Made by a program: the position numbers and the translations under genes. Positions 53,490-62,578 of a stretch of DNA of 64,000 nt are shown here, one piece after another. Under the pieces are notes generated by a model, which had not been told where the DNA came from, did no database searches, and saw only the letters and a program-made list of their open reading frames with translations. Origin of the DNA: JBAYIE01 sp965279165 (lineage in GTDB: Bacteria; Bacteroidota; Bacteroidia; UKL13-3); assembly GCA_965279165.1 (NCBI GenBank), contig OZ257140.1:2852001-2916000 (forward strand), in the 5' to 3' direction. Each line of letters begins with the position of its first letter. Positions within the stretch are counted from its first letter, which is position 1.

Positions 53490-54464
53490 TTAATACACCC
53501 AATCCTTGGCCTTTTCTGCAATCTTCGCCAGATCTTGTTGGTTCATACAATTAAAGTGCTGTTTCGGACAAGAATTAAATCCAATCTTACTGCATGGCCG
53601 ACAGGATAGATTGGTAACTTCAAATAGGGAATAATTTGATTTGTTGTTTTTGGTATATGGATACATGCCAAATTGCGGAATGGTATTTCCCCAAACCGAT
53701 AATACATCCTTGCCTAAAGCAGCTGCAATATGCATTAAACCGGTGTCGTGTGCAATTACTTTAAAACTGTGTTTTATAACCAAAGCGGATTGTTGTAAAT
53801 TTGTTTGTCCGCATAAGTTGATAATTTGGTTAGTCGAACTATTGGCGATTTGATTTCCTGGTTCAATGTCTTCTTTTCCTCCTAATAAAATAACCGGCAA
53901 GTGTAATTGGTTGCAAAGATCAATAATTTTATTGGTAGGTAATCGTTTGGTCGCATGTTGTGCGCCAATGGCAAATGCTATATAAGTAGCGGGTAAGTTT
54001 TTTGGCAACTCAATTGAATCTGCAATAAAAAAATCCAATCCTTGGTTATCGTTCTTTATGTCTAAATTCTTTGCCGTTTCAAAATACCTATCCACTATAT
54101 GTACCGAAGGCAATATATCAATTCCGGTATTAACCAAAAGCCATTTTTCGACATTCAATTTGTTAAATGAAAAGGTCGGAATATCCAATAAACTTTTAAT
54201 CAAAAGTGTTCGGATATTATGGTGTAAATCTAAAATACAATCAAATCCTATTGCCTTTAAATCTTTTATTTTATCGAGCAAGGGTTTATCTAGCACATGT
54301 ATCTTGTCGATATAAGGATTGTTTTCTAATATGGTTGCAAAGGCAGGTTTGGTGAGATAATGAATTTCTGAAGATGGAAGCTGTTTTTTTAAACAACGTA
54401 CAACCGGGGTGGTTAATACGATATCGCCTATGGAACTGAAACGCAGGATTAATATTTTTTGCAA
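53490..54464 (-). CDS. Glycosyltransferase family 9 (heptosyltransferase-like)
   Basis: 324 residues with a GT-B fold: ILRFSSIGDIVLTTPVVRCL at the start, DCILDLHHNIRTLLIKSLL, the second-domain AIGAQHATKRLPTNKI, and the donor-site segment AHDTGLMHIAAALGKDVLSV. It probably adds a sugar to the lipopolysaccharide core. The C-terminus has five Cys in NLSCRPCSKIGFNSCPKQHF and beyond, also known in other Bacteroidota members. It is divergent from the diheme oxidoreductase operon. Confidence 0.9.
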   Translation of the reverse strand: MQKILILRFSSIGDIVLTTPVVRCLKKQLPSSEIHYLTKPAFATILENNPYIDKIHVLDKPLLDKIKDLKAIGFDCILDLHHNIRTLLIKSLLDIPTFSFNKLNVEKWLLVNTGIDILPSVHIVDRYFETAKNLDIKNDNQGLDFFIADSIELPKNLPATYIAFAIGAQHATKRLPTNKIIDLCNQLHLPVILLGGKEDIEPGNQIANSSTNQIINLCGQTNLQQSALVIKHSFKVIAHDTGLMHIAAALGKDVLSVWGNTIPQFGMYPYTKNNKSNYSLFEVTNLSCRPCSKIGFNSCPKQHFNCMNQQDLAKIAEKAKDWVY

Positions 54465-54567
54465 GCGTTGGTAAATTTAATGCAAAAGTAAGTTTTTTCA
54501 GTTGTAGTTGGCCTTTCTGTTGAAGTTGACCTTCTGCCAACACTACATATTCTTCCCTTAGAACTAA

Positions 54568-54605
54568 TTAGGCCTTACTAAATTTGATAAATTAGATAAG
54601 CCTAA
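54568..54605. promoter_or_regulatory. Paired DtxR/MntR-like palindromes
   Basis: TTAGGCCTTACTAA (54568-54581) and TTAGATAAGCCTAA (54592-54605) are imperfect palindromes. The complement of the second, TTAGGCTTATCTAA, matches the first at 11 of 14 positions. Their outer arms TTAGGC/GCCTAA also form an exact inverted repeat. The form resembles DtxR/IdeR/MntR boxes (TTAGGN...NCCTAA), so iron or manganese control of the operon at 54683 is likely but inferred. Confidence 0.5.
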
Positions 54606-54636
54606 AAAATTAATTAGAAATAAATAAAAACAAATT

Positions 54637-54644
54637 TATATTTG
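54637..54644 (+). promoter_or_regulatory. Bacteroidota -7 promoter box
   Basis: TATATTTG matches the -7 consensus TAnnTTTG and lies 39 bases before the start codon at 54683. A -33 element is not obvious; its expected place is just downstream of the second palindrome, so a repressor bound there would block the promoter. Confidence 0.45.
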
Positions 54645-54682
54645 CCTGATTATTTTTTAGGAGACTTTAATTTACAATAGTT

Positions 54683-55876
54683 ATGAATGGAATAAAAGGG
54701 GTAAGTTTATTAATTATAACCGGTTTTATTGTTGCTTGCAGCAAGCTGGAGCCGGATTTGCCTGCAGATAATGAATTACTTGACGGACCGATAGCCGGAT
54801 TAACTTCAGCACAAAATTTACAGTTTTTAGCCGGCGATAGAGCCTTTAACGAAGAAATATTTACACGCGAAACCGGTTTGGGGCCTGTATTTGTGGCTAC
54901 AAGTTGTGGTAGTTGTCATGCCGGCGACGGTAAAGGACATCCTTTTATTACCTTAACCCGTTTTGGACAAACAGACAGTACCGGAAACCATTATTTGGAT
55001 AAAGGTGGTCCGCAATTGCAACACCGTGCTTTACCCGGATATGCTCCCGAACAATTGCCATCTGGAGTTCCATACACGCAGTTGTTGGCTCCAATTAATT
55101 CAGGTTTGGGATTTATTGCAGGTGTGTCGGATGCCGATATTTTATCCATGGCCGATCCAAATGATATGAATGGCGATGGTATTTCAGGAGTGCCAAATTG
55201 GAATAAAATTCCATCCTATGTTTTACCTGTTCCCGGAAGTGCTACCAACAACGGTAAGTATATTGGCAGGTTTGGGAAAAAAGGAGCGGTTCACAGTTTA
55301 TTACAACAAACTTCCGGAGCGTATAACCAGGATATGGGTATTACTTCCGCTAATGAACCTTTAGATCCTCTCAGTGGAAAAGAGGTAGAACCGGAAGTGT
55401 CCTTAAATACCATCAACGATGTTGTTTTTTATCTGTTAACCTTAAAGGCTCCTGTACAACGAAACAGCGAGGATGCAACTGTAAAAGCCGGCAAGCAAAT
55501 TTTTATACAATCGGGTTGTGAAGGATGCCATAAGCAAACGCTTAAAACAGGATATTCAACCATTCCTCAATTATCCTTTGTCGAATTTCACCCTTATACC
55601 GATTTGTTGCTTCACGATATGGGAAGCGGATTAGATGATGGTTACACCGAAGGAAGCGCAGCTACTTCCGAATGGAAAACATCAGCCTTATGGGGACTTG
55701 GATTGGCAGACAATTCGCAAGGAGGTAAGTTTTATTTATTGCACGATGGTAGGGCAAAAAGTATTGAAGAAGCTATTGTTTGGCATGGAGGAGAAGCGAC
55801 CGGAAGTGTAAACAAGTACAACCAGTTAAGTGCTTCAGACCGCGAAGCGTTAATTAAATTTCTAAAATCACTTTAA
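54683..55876 (+). CDS. Diheme oxidoreductase (DUF1111, MauG/peroxidase-like), lipoprotein
   Basis: 397 residues. A lipobox (FIVACSKL) leads into two cytochrome c domains with CGSCHAGDGKGHPF near residue 76 and CEGCHKQTLKTGY near residue 280. HDMGSGLDDGYTEGSAATSE and KFYLLHDGRAKSIEEAIVWH are typical of DUF1111. The family is related to diheme peroxidases and often lies in iron-uptake operons; its substrate is not known. It is anchored by lipid in the periplasm. It heads a three-gene operon with 1-base and overlapping spacing. Confidence 0.88.
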   Translation: MNGIKGVSLLIITGFIVACSKLEPDLPADNELLDGPIAGLTSAQNLQFLAGDRAFNEEIFTRETGLGPVFVATSCGSCHAGDGKGHPFITLTRFGQTDSTGNHYLDKGGPQLQHRALPGYAPEQLPSGVPYTQLLAPINSGLGFIAGVSDADILSMADPNDMNGDGISGVPNWNKIPSYVLPVPGSATNNGKYIGRFGKKGAVHSLLQQTSGAYNQDMGITSANEPLDPLSGKEVEPEVSLNTINDVVFYLLTLKAPVQRNSEDATVKAGKQIFIQSGCEGCHKQTLKTGYSTIPQLSFVEFHPYTDLLLHDMGSGLDDGYTEGSAATSEWKTSALWGLGLADNSQGGKFYLLHDGRAKSIEEAIVWHGGEATGSVNKYNQLSASDREALIKFLKSL

Positions 55877-55877
55877 G

Positions 55878-56312
55878 ATGGATAGAAAAGAATTTATAAA
55901 AGCATGCAGTTTAGGTTGTTTAGGAATGGTTGGTTTAAATGCACTTCAGGGATGCAAATCAACCAAGGTTTCTAATGCAGCAATCGAAGGTTCATATTTG
56001 GTGGTTCCATTATCCGATTTTGAAGAAATCAGTAACAACCGTGTTACCTATAAGGAAATGGTAATAGTGCAAAATAGTAGTTTGCAATATCCTGTTTTGG
56101 TGAATCGTCAATCCGAAAATTACACGGCAGTTTTAATGCGATGTACACACCAGGGTACCGAATTACGCTTGTTTGGTAATATTCTACAATGTTCGGCGCA
56201 TGGCAGCGAGTTCGACAAAAAAGGTTCGGTGTTGAGTGGTCCGGCCGATAAAGCATTGCGCGTTTTACCTGTTTTGATTAAAGAAAATAATTTATTGATT
56301 TCACTAAAATGA
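55878..56312 (+). CDS. Rieske [2Fe-2S] lipoprotein
   Basis: 144 residues. The leader ends in a lipobox (NALQGC), and the Rieske domain has both cluster motifs: MRCTHQGTELRLF (C-x-H) and LQCSAHGSEFDKKGSVLSGP (C-x-x-H). The rest is too short for a bc-complex subunit, so it is a free electron carrier. Next to a diheme oxidoreductase, it probably hands electrons to or from that enzyme. Its last codon overlaps the next gene by 4 bases. Confidence 0.88.
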   Translation: MDRKEFIKACSLGCLGMVGLNALQGCKSTKVSNAAIEGSYLVVPLSDFEEISNNRVTYKEMVIVQNSSLQYPVLVNRQSENYTAVLMRCTHQGTELRLFGNILQCSAHGSEFDKKGSVLSGPADKALRVLPVLIKENNLLISLK

Positions 56313-57541
56313 AAATAAGAATTACTGTTGGTTTTATACTAAACCTATGTTTGGCGATTCCTGTTTATGCCCAAATTGATAGTACGTTATTAAAGCAGGA
56401 TTCTAAAATAAAGCAAACACCCAAATTGAATATGGATGCGGTATACAACCGACCGTTTCTCACCATGGATAAATTACCGGTAGCCCTGGGAGGTTATATG
56501 GAAGTGAACTGGCAACACATAGGCACGGATGGGGTTTCAGATGGACATCAGTTTCAATTCAGGCGCTTAACTTTATTTGTTTCATCGAGCATCACCAAAC
56601 AAATAAAATTTCTAACCGAAATCGAATTTGAAGATGGTACCAAGGAGATAGCAATTGAATTTGCAGCCGTTGATTTTGAATTTCATCCCATGTTAAATCT
56701 TAGAGGCGGTATTGTGATGAATCCCATTGGAGCGTTTAACCAAAACCACGATGGACCGAAATGGGAGTTTACAGATCGACCGATTTCAGCTACGCAAATG
56801 TTGCCGGCTACATGGAGCAATGCAGGTTTTGGGGTTTATGGCAAGTATGGATATAAAAAATGGTTGATGGGATATGAGTTTTATTTAACCAATGGTTTCG
56901 ACCAGAGCATCATCGAGAATAACCAGAATAAAACGTATTTGCCGGCTTCCAAACAAAACGTTAACCGATTTGAAGAAAGTGCAAATGGTGAAATGATGGT
57001 TAGCGGTAAAGTAGCAGTCAAGAATTTTAAAGTAGGCGAAATTGGATTATCATACATGGGCGGGGTTTATAACCAATATCAAATAGATGGAATAGTACTT
57101 GATGAAAAAAGAAGATGCGATGTATTTGCCGTAGATTTAAATGCTGTTGTTCCAAAAGTTAATACCAATATCATCGGTGAATTGGCTTGGATTTTTGTTG
57201 ATATTCCACCCGGTTATACGCAACAATTTGGGAACAAACAATGGGGTGGGTTTTTGGATATCGTTCAACCGGTTTGGAAACATACCATTGGCGCATGGGA
57301 CAATGCGGTTATTAATCTGGCGTGTCGTTTCGAATATGTGGATTGGAATATTGGAAAGTTTAACGAAACACAAGATAGAATAGGAGATGAGTTATGGTCG
57401 GTGATGCCGGCAATAAGCTTTCGTCCAACTTCGCAAACCGTATTACGACTTAATTATCGTTTCATGAAACAACGAGATGTGGTTGGTAATCCTCCTGCAA
57501 CAACGGCCGGATTTAATTTTGGAGTTTCTACCTATTTTTAA
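56309..57541 (+). CDS. Outer-membrane porin-like beta barrel
   Basis: 410 residues. A signal peptide (GFILNLCLAIPVYAQ) precedes a barrel with strands such as ALGGYMEVNWQHIGTDGV, DGHQFQFRRLTLFVSSSIT and LRGGIVMNPIGAFNQNHDG. It ends in an aromatic FNFGVSTYF, as outer-membrane barrels do. The layout resembles phosphate-selective-porin-like proteins. Sharing a transcript with the diheme and Rieske proteins suggests that a substrate enters through it for periplasmic redox chemistry. The final base is followed by an octad tract. Confidence 0.8.
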   Translation: MKIRITVGFILNLCLAIPVYAQIDSTLLKQDSKIKQTPKLNMDAVYNRPFLTMDKLPVALGGYMEVNWQHIGTDGVSDGHQFQFRRLTLFVSSSITKQIKFLTEIEFEDGTKEIAIEFAAVDFEFHPMLNLRGGIVMNPIGAFNQNHDGPKWEFTDRPISATQMLPATWSNAGFGVYGKYGYKKWLMGYEFYLTNGFDQSIIENNQNKTYLPASKQNVNRFEESANGEMMVSGKVAVKNFKVGEIGLSYMGGVYNQYQIDGIVLDEKRRCDVFAVDLNAVVPKVNTNIIGELAWIFVDIPPGYTQQFGNKQWGGFLDIVQPVWKHTIGAWDNAVINLACRFEYVDWNIGKFNETQDRIGDELWSVMPAISFRPTSQTVLRLNYRFMKQRDVVGNPPATTAGFNFGVSTYF

Positions 57542-57552
57542 TTTACGTAAAT

Positions 57553-57592
57553 GCGTAATTACACAATTACACAATTACGCAATTACACAATT
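57553..57592 (-). repeat. Octad tandem tract over the polX stop
   Basis: Five 8-base units (plus strand GCGTAATT, ACACAATT, ACACAATT, ACGCAATT, ACACAATT). On the minus strand they supply the last residues and the TAA stop of the PolX-family gene. Confidence 0.75.
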
Positions 57593-59250
57593 ACATTCCT
57601 ACGTTTATCGAAATAGGTTGATATTTCTTCCATTGTAAATGCATTAAAACACATCTCCTTATTTAATCCCCCTTTTCGGGCAACAGCAACGCCGTATTGC
57701 ATATCCATAAACCCTTCCTTTTCGTGTGCATCCGGGTTAATGGATATCATCACATTTTTTTGTAGTGCATAATCAATATGTCGCCAATCCAAATCCAACC
57801 GATACGGATTGGCATTTAATTCTATTACCACGCCATTTGCAGCACATGCATCAATTACTTTTTTATGATCGATTGGATAACCTTCCCGCATCAACAACAA
57901 CCTTCCGGTTGGATGTCCGAGTATGGTTGTATATGGATTTTCGATTGCACGTATCAGCCGCGACATGGCTTTTTCTTCGGGCATTTTCAGATTTGAATGG
58001 ATAGATGCAACAATAAAGTCGAACTGCTTTAAAATTTCATTGGGATAATCCAATTGCCCATCATATAAAATATCGCTTTCAATGCCTTTAAAAATTTTAA
58101 ATGGAGCAAGTTTTAAATTGAGTTTATTGATCTCGATATGTTGCTGTAAAACTCTTTCTTCTTGCAAGCCATTGGCATAAAAAGCAGATTTAGAATGATC
58201 GCAAATGCCAAAGTACTGGTATCCCAAATCTTTGCAATACATAGCCATCTCTTCTAAGGAATTTGCTCCATCACTCCAAGTGCTATGGTTGTGCAAAATG
58301 CCTTTTAAATCTTTTAAAGCAATCAGCAATGGCAAGGTATGGTTTGTTGCTTTGTCGATTTCATTTAAACCTTCGCGCATTTCCGGTTCGATAAAGGACA
58401 TTCCATTGTCGCTGTATATTTGCTCTTCTGATTCGGCTTCCGGATTGATTACTTTAATTTGTGAAACATGGGTTTCGTTTCCTGTTCGAATAAATAATTC
58501 TGAAGCAAAATGTCTTTTGTTGGTAACAAAAATTTGCAGTGGTATCATGCCATTAATTTTTGCTCTCAGAAACCTTTCACCAACAATGGCGTCCTGCATA
58601 AATGGTATAGATGATAAGGTTTGCAGGGTTTGTGTAATATCTTCTGTTGCAATTACCAATTCCATTTCATCCAGTACCTCCATTTTTCTTCTAAGTGCTC
58701 CACATGGTTCAGCTGTTATTATGCCGGGTGTTTTACGCAATACTTCAAGCAATTGATTTGCGGTGCGATCGATATTCGAATAATGAAAACGGTTTGCATT
58801 GGCGAAGATAAATTCAATATTTTTCTTGATGCTATCCTGCGTTTTTGCTCCAAATCCTTTCGCTTGTGCCAAACGGTTTTCCTTGCAGGCATAAAGTAAT
58901 TCACCCACACTTTCAATTCCTAATTCTTGCCAGATATAAGCAATTTTTTTCGGGCCGATTCCCTTTACCTTAAACAACTCCAATACTCCTGGAGGTGTAT
59001 CGTTAATTAGGTTCTCTAGTTCCTGTATTTTCCCGGTGGTGGTAATTTCAAATACTTTGGAAGCGACACTTTTTCCAATGCCTTCCATTTTTTCGAGCTC
59101 CGCAACTGTTTTGCCATCCAAAATTTCCTGCATTTTATCGATGCGGAATGCAGCAATCGCATACGATTTTATTTTAAAAGGATTCCCTCCATGCAGTTCA
59201 CTTAAATCAGCAAACTGCTTTAAAATATCTGCAATGTCGGCATTGTTCAT
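57583..59250 (-). CDS. PolX-family protein with HhH and PHP domains, polymerase site degenerate
   Basis: 555 residues. Helix-hairpin-helix repeats (LEKMEGIGKSVASKVFEIT, LELFKVKGIGPKKIAYIW) open the protein. The nucleotidyltransferase region at about residue 185 reads ALRRKMEVLDEMELVIATED, where bacterial PolX enzymes have G-S-x-R-R...G-D-x-D. The C-terminal PHP domain keeps its metal motifs (GILHNHSTWSDGANSLEEMA, IASIHSNLKM, HPTGRLL, NPDAHEKEG). It may be mainly a PHP nuclease for gapped or damaged DNA, with polymerase activity lost. Confidence 0.82.
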   Translation of the reverse strand: MNNADIADILKQFADLSELHGGNPFKIKSYAIAAFRIDKMQEILDGKTVAELEKMEGIGKSVASKVFEITTTGKIQELENLINDTPPGVLELFKVKGIGPKKIAYIWQELGIESVGELLYACKENRLAQAKGFGAKTQDSIKKNIEFIFANANRFHYSNIDRTANQLLEVLRKTPGIITAEPCGALRRKMEVLDEMELVIATEDITQTLQTLSSIPFMQDAIVGERFLRAKINGMIPLQIFVTNKRHFASELFIRTGNETHVSQIKVINPEAESEEQIYSDNGMSFIEPEMREGLNEIDKATNHTLPLLIALKDLKGILHNHSTWSDGANSLEEMAMYCKDLGYQYFGICDHSKSAFYANGLQEERVLQQHIEINKLNLKLAPFKIFKGIESDILYDGQLDYPNEILKQFDFIVASIHSNLKMPEEKAMSRLIRAIENPYTTILGHPTGRLLLMREGYPIDHKKVIDACAANGVVIELNANPYRLDLDWRHIDYALQKNVMISINPDAHEKEGFMDMQYGVAVARKGGLNKEMCFNAFTMEEISTYFDKRRNVIV

Positions 59251-59304
59251 GTGCGCTATGATAAATTTCTATGGTGTTTGGCAATTGAAGAGTTATTATA
59301 ATTC

Positions 59305-59353
59305 AAAACTCATATCTTATAACTCATAACTTATAACTCATAACTTATATCTC
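59305..59353 (-). repeat. Heptad tandem tract over a stop codon
   Basis: Seven minus-strand units, GAGATAT, AAGTTAT, GAGTTAT, AAGTTAT, GAGTTAT, AAGATAT, GAGTTTT, begin inside the TGA stop of the MORN gene. The tract shares its words with those at 49927 and 53167. Confidence 0.85.
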
Positions 59354-59717
59354 AATTCACCGGCTCCCCTTTTCTCCATTTCTCTGTTCTTACAATCGAA
59401 CCGCGCATGTCGTAATATTTCCAAAGACTATCTTTTTTTTCGTTGAGATAATATCCACTGCATTCCAGAGAGCCGTTTTCATAATACCGGGTATAAGGTC
59501 CATTTTTCATGTGCATCATGGTATCGATATATTGTCCATGGTGCGCAGGATCAGGCATAATTTTAATCACCTGTTTGTGGTGAAATATTTCCTTTACTTT
59601 TCTTTTGGTAATGGTATCATAATAGAAATAAGTTTTTCCATTGTCGTCGTCAATTACCTGGGCTTTTAATTCCCCCAATAATATCATTGTCAGGAGGAGT
59701 AGAAAAATTCTTATCAT
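59352..59717 (-). CDS. Exported MORN-repeat-like protein
   Basis: 121 residues. A signal peptide (FLLLLTMILLGELKAQ) precedes variant MORN repeats: MKNGPYTRYYENGSLECSGY and YLNEKKDSLWKYYDMRGSIV. YwqK-like antitoxins and many Bacteroidota exported proteins share this repeat. It occupies the place, after miaB and the sigma-54 activator, where lptE is common in relatives. It lies 17 bases after the activator gene. The function is unknown. Confidence 0.68.
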   Translation of the reverse strand: MIRIFLLLLTMILLGELKAQVIDDDNGKTYFYYDTITKRKVKEIFHHKQVIKIMPDPAHHGQYIDTMMHMKNGPYTRYYENGSLECSGYYLNEKKDSLWKYYDMRGSIVRTEKWRKGEPVN

Positions 59718-59734
59718 CGGACCAATATAAAAAA

Positions 59735-60964
59735 TTATTCGAGGTTATACTGTTTAATTTTTCTATACAGGGTGCGTTCTGATATGCCCAGTTCGGTTGC
59801 TGCTTTTTTACGTCTGCCTTTATATTTATCCAAAGCTTTCCGTATTAATTCTACCTCTTTCTCTTCAATAGAAAGGGATTCCTGCACTTGTTGGGCTACC
59901 GGAATTTCAATTATGGTATTTTGTGGGGCAGGTTGGTTGAAATTATGGTGTGCTGTGCCGGAAGGTCTCTCATGGTGCGTAGGTTCAGGGATATGGCCAA
60001 AAGTGTCTAAATTCGTATTCAAATTTAAATCTCTGTTGGTATTTCCATTCTGAAGGATATCATACACAACACCTTTTAGGTCCATTACATCTTTTCTTAA
60101 GTCATATAATACCTTATAAAAGATTTCCCTTTCGCTCATTAGTTCGTTGGTAGCGGTACTCATCAACATAGGTAATCCGGAGCGTTCAGGAGGTAATACC
60201 CGTTTTAATTCTTCCGCGCTGATGTTTTTATCTTCATCCAACACGGAGAGTTGTTCTGCAATATTTTTTAATTGACGGATATTTCCCGGCCAGCGATAAT
60301 TAACCAATATCTCCTGAGCTTCGGCATTCAGTTCAATAGGTTTTGCTCTGTATTTTTCAGCAAAATCAGCACTGAATTTTCGGAACAATAAGAAAATGTC
60401 TTCCTTTCTGTCTCTGAGTGCCGGTACTTTTATCGGAACCGTACTCAATCGATAATATAAATCTTCCCTGAATTTTCCTTGGTGTGCCAGTTCCAACAAA
60501 TCTTTATTGGTAGCTGCAACCACACGCACATCTGTTTTTTGCACCTTCGAAGATCCTACTTTTATAAACTCCCCACTTTCGAGCATGCGCAACAAACGGG
60601 CTTGGGTTTCGAGGGGTAATTCGCCTACTTCATCTAAAAAAATAGTTCCACCACTTACGGTTTCAAAATACCCTTTGCGCAAATCAGATGCCCCGGTAAA
60701 GGAACCTTTTTCGTGACCAAATAATTCGGAATCTATCGTACCTTCGGGAATCGCACCACAGTTAACCGCAATAAAATTGCCATGTTTGCGGTTGCTTAAA
60801 TGATGGATGATTTTAGAAAAAGCTTCCTTACCAACGCCACTTTCACCATTAATTAAAACGGTAATATCGGTTGCAGCAACTTTTGTTGCAGTATCCAATG
60901 CATAATTTAAAAGGGGTGAATTGCCTATTATTTCAAATCGTTGTTTGATACTTTGTAATGTCAT
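59735..60964 (-). CDS. Sigma-54-dependent transcription activator (AAA+ plus Fis HTH)
   Basis: 409 residues. The AAA+ domain has NGESGVGKEAFSKIIHHLS (Walker A), ELFGHEKGSFTGASDLRKG (GAFTGA loop, here GSFTGA) and GGTIFLDEVGELPLETQARL (Walker B). The C-terminus is a Fis-type HTH, AATELGISERTLYRKIKQYN. No receiver or GAF domain precedes the AAA+ module, so its input signal is not visible. It follows miaB by 4 bases, the usual order in Bacteroidota. Confidence 0.9.
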   Translation of the reverse strand: MTLQSIKQRFEIIGNSPLLNYALDTATKVAATDITVLINGESGVGKEAFSKIIHHLSNRKHGNFIAVNCGAIPEGTIDSELFGHEKGSFTGASDLRKGYFETVSGGTIFLDEVGELPLETQARLLRMLESGEFIKVGSSKVQKTDVRVVAATNKDLLELAHQGKFREDLYYRLSTVPIKVPALRDRKEDIFLLFRKFSADFAEKYRAKPIELNAEAQEILVNYRWPGNIRQLKNIAEQLSVLDEDKNISAEELKRVLPPERSGLPMLMSTATNELMSEREIFYKVLYDLRKDVMDLKGVVYDILQNGNTNRDLNLNTNLDTFGHIPEPTHHERPSGTAHHNFNQPAPQNTIIEIPVAQQVQESLSIEEKEVELIRKALDKYKGRRKKAATELGISERTLYRKIKQYNLE

Positions 60965-60968
60965 TTGA

Positions 60969-62348
60969 TTAAAATTTAACTTCTTCTACAATCCGTCCGA
61001 TTAAACTGGTAGTGGTCGATTTTTCAATAAGAACCTTAACATATTGTCCTTTTTGAAAGTTTTCTTTTGGAAAAACAACTACCTGGTTTTTATCGTTTCT
61101 TCCTTTTAAATCATTTTCTGATTTTTTCGAATAGCCTTCAATGAGCACAGTATATGTTCTTCCGATTTCAGCTTGGTGTTTTTCTGCACTGATTCGGTGT
61201 TGTAATGCAATAATTTCAGCCAACCTACGACCTTTTGTTACCGCGTCAATATCGTCTTTGTATTTTTTAGCAGCGAGTGTTCCCGGTCTTTCACTATAAG
61301 CATACATATAGGCAAATTCAAATTGAGCAATTTCGAATAACTGCATCGTATCCTTAAATTCTTCTTCTGTTTCACTACAAAATCCAACAATAACATCGGT
61401 CGAAATTCCACAATCCGGTATTATCTCTCTGATTCTCTCCAAACGTTTGATAAACCAATCCCTGTCGTATGTCCGGTTCATTAGCCGCAATACCCGAGAG
61501 TTTCCGCTCTGTAAAGGATAATGAATATAGTTACAGATATTGTCGTACTTTTTGATGGTATACAAAACTTCGTCGGTTATGTCTTTTGGATGCGATGAAG
61601 AGAATCTAACCCTAAGATCCGGAGCTATCAAGGCTACTTTTTCTAGCAATTGGGCAAAATTGCATAATACCTTACCATCCGAATCAATAAACTTATATGA
61701 ATCAACATTTTGACCAAGAAGGGTAATTTCTTTGTAGCCTTGTTCATACAAAATACGCGACTCATTAACAATACTATCCGGTTCTCTGCTTCTTTCTCTT
61801 CCTCGGGTAAATGGAACCACACAAAATGAACACATATTGTCGCAACCGCGCATGATGCTCACAAAGGCGTTTACTCCATTGCTGCTTAATCTAACCGGTG
61901 TTATTTCTGCATAAGTTTCTTCACGACTTAACAAAACATTCACAGCTTTCTGGCCTTCTTCCACTTGTTCTATAAGTTTTGGAATATCCCGATAGGCATC
62001 CGGACCAACCACAATATCTACCAATTGTTCCTGCTCCAATAGTTTGGATTTCAGCCTTTCTGCCATACATCCCATTACTCCTACAATAAGGCCCGGATTT
62101 TTCTTTTTCTGGTACTTTAATTCTTTTAAACGTCCCCAGATGCGCGACTCTGCATTGTCGCGTATAGCACAGGTATTCAGGAAAACCACATCGGCATCCA
62201 TTGGATCACTAGTGGTTTTAAAGCCATTGGTTCCCATAATAGACGCCATTACCTCACTATCTGCAAGATTCATGGCACATCCATAAGTTTCTATATATAG
62301 ATTTCTGGTTGCATTTTCTACCGTAATATCGGCAACTATTCCTCTCAT
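60969..62348 (-). CDS. miaB: tRNA-2-methylthio-N6-dimethylallyladenosine synthase
   Basis: 459 residues. It has the N-terminal MTTase cluster ([46 protein letters not shown]), the radical-SAM motif [20 protein letters not shown] and a C-terminal TRAM domain. It methylthiolates i6A37 of tRNAs and needs two [4Fe-4S] clusters. The ATG at 62348 is chosen over a TTG eight codons earlier. It is the first gene of the miaB-activator-MORN operon and divergent from the S41 gene. Confidence 0.94.
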   Translation of the reverse strand: MRGIVADITVENATRNLYIETYGCAMNLADSEVMASIMGTNGFKTTSDPMDADVVFLNTCAIRDNAESRIWGRLKELKYQKKKNPGLIVGVMGCMAERLKSKLLEQEQLVDIVVGPDAYRDIPKLIEQVEEGQKAVNVLLSREETYAEITPVRLSSNGVNAFVSIMRGCDNMCSFCVVPFTRGRERSREPDSIVNESRILYEQGYKEITLLGQNVDSYKFIDSDGKVLCNFAQLLEKVALIAPDLRVRFSSSHPKDITDEVLYTIKKYDNICNYIHYPLQSGNSRVLRLMNRTYDRDWFIKRLERIREIIPDCGISTDVIVGFCSETEEEFKDTMQLFEIAQFEFAYMYAYSERPGTLAAKKYKDDIDAVTKGRRLAEIIALQHRISAEKHQAEIGRTYTVLIEGYSKKSENDLKGRNDKNQVVVFPKENFQKGQYVKVLIEKSTTTSLIGRIVEEVKF

Positions 62349-62578
62349 TGTTTCGCTCGCATTGAGGGGCAAATATAATATAATTTATGACAGACTGGCA
62401 GATAAATACCCGGAATCGGTAAGTGGTATATTCCGGTAGGTAGTTTGGAATCTGTTATCGGTAGTATCCTTAAATTGGTTTACCATATCTGGCTAATCAG
62501 GTTACATTTTATATAGGATAATGCAACTAAATCTATATATTGAGATACTATATGAAGGAATATTAAAACTTCAAAAAG

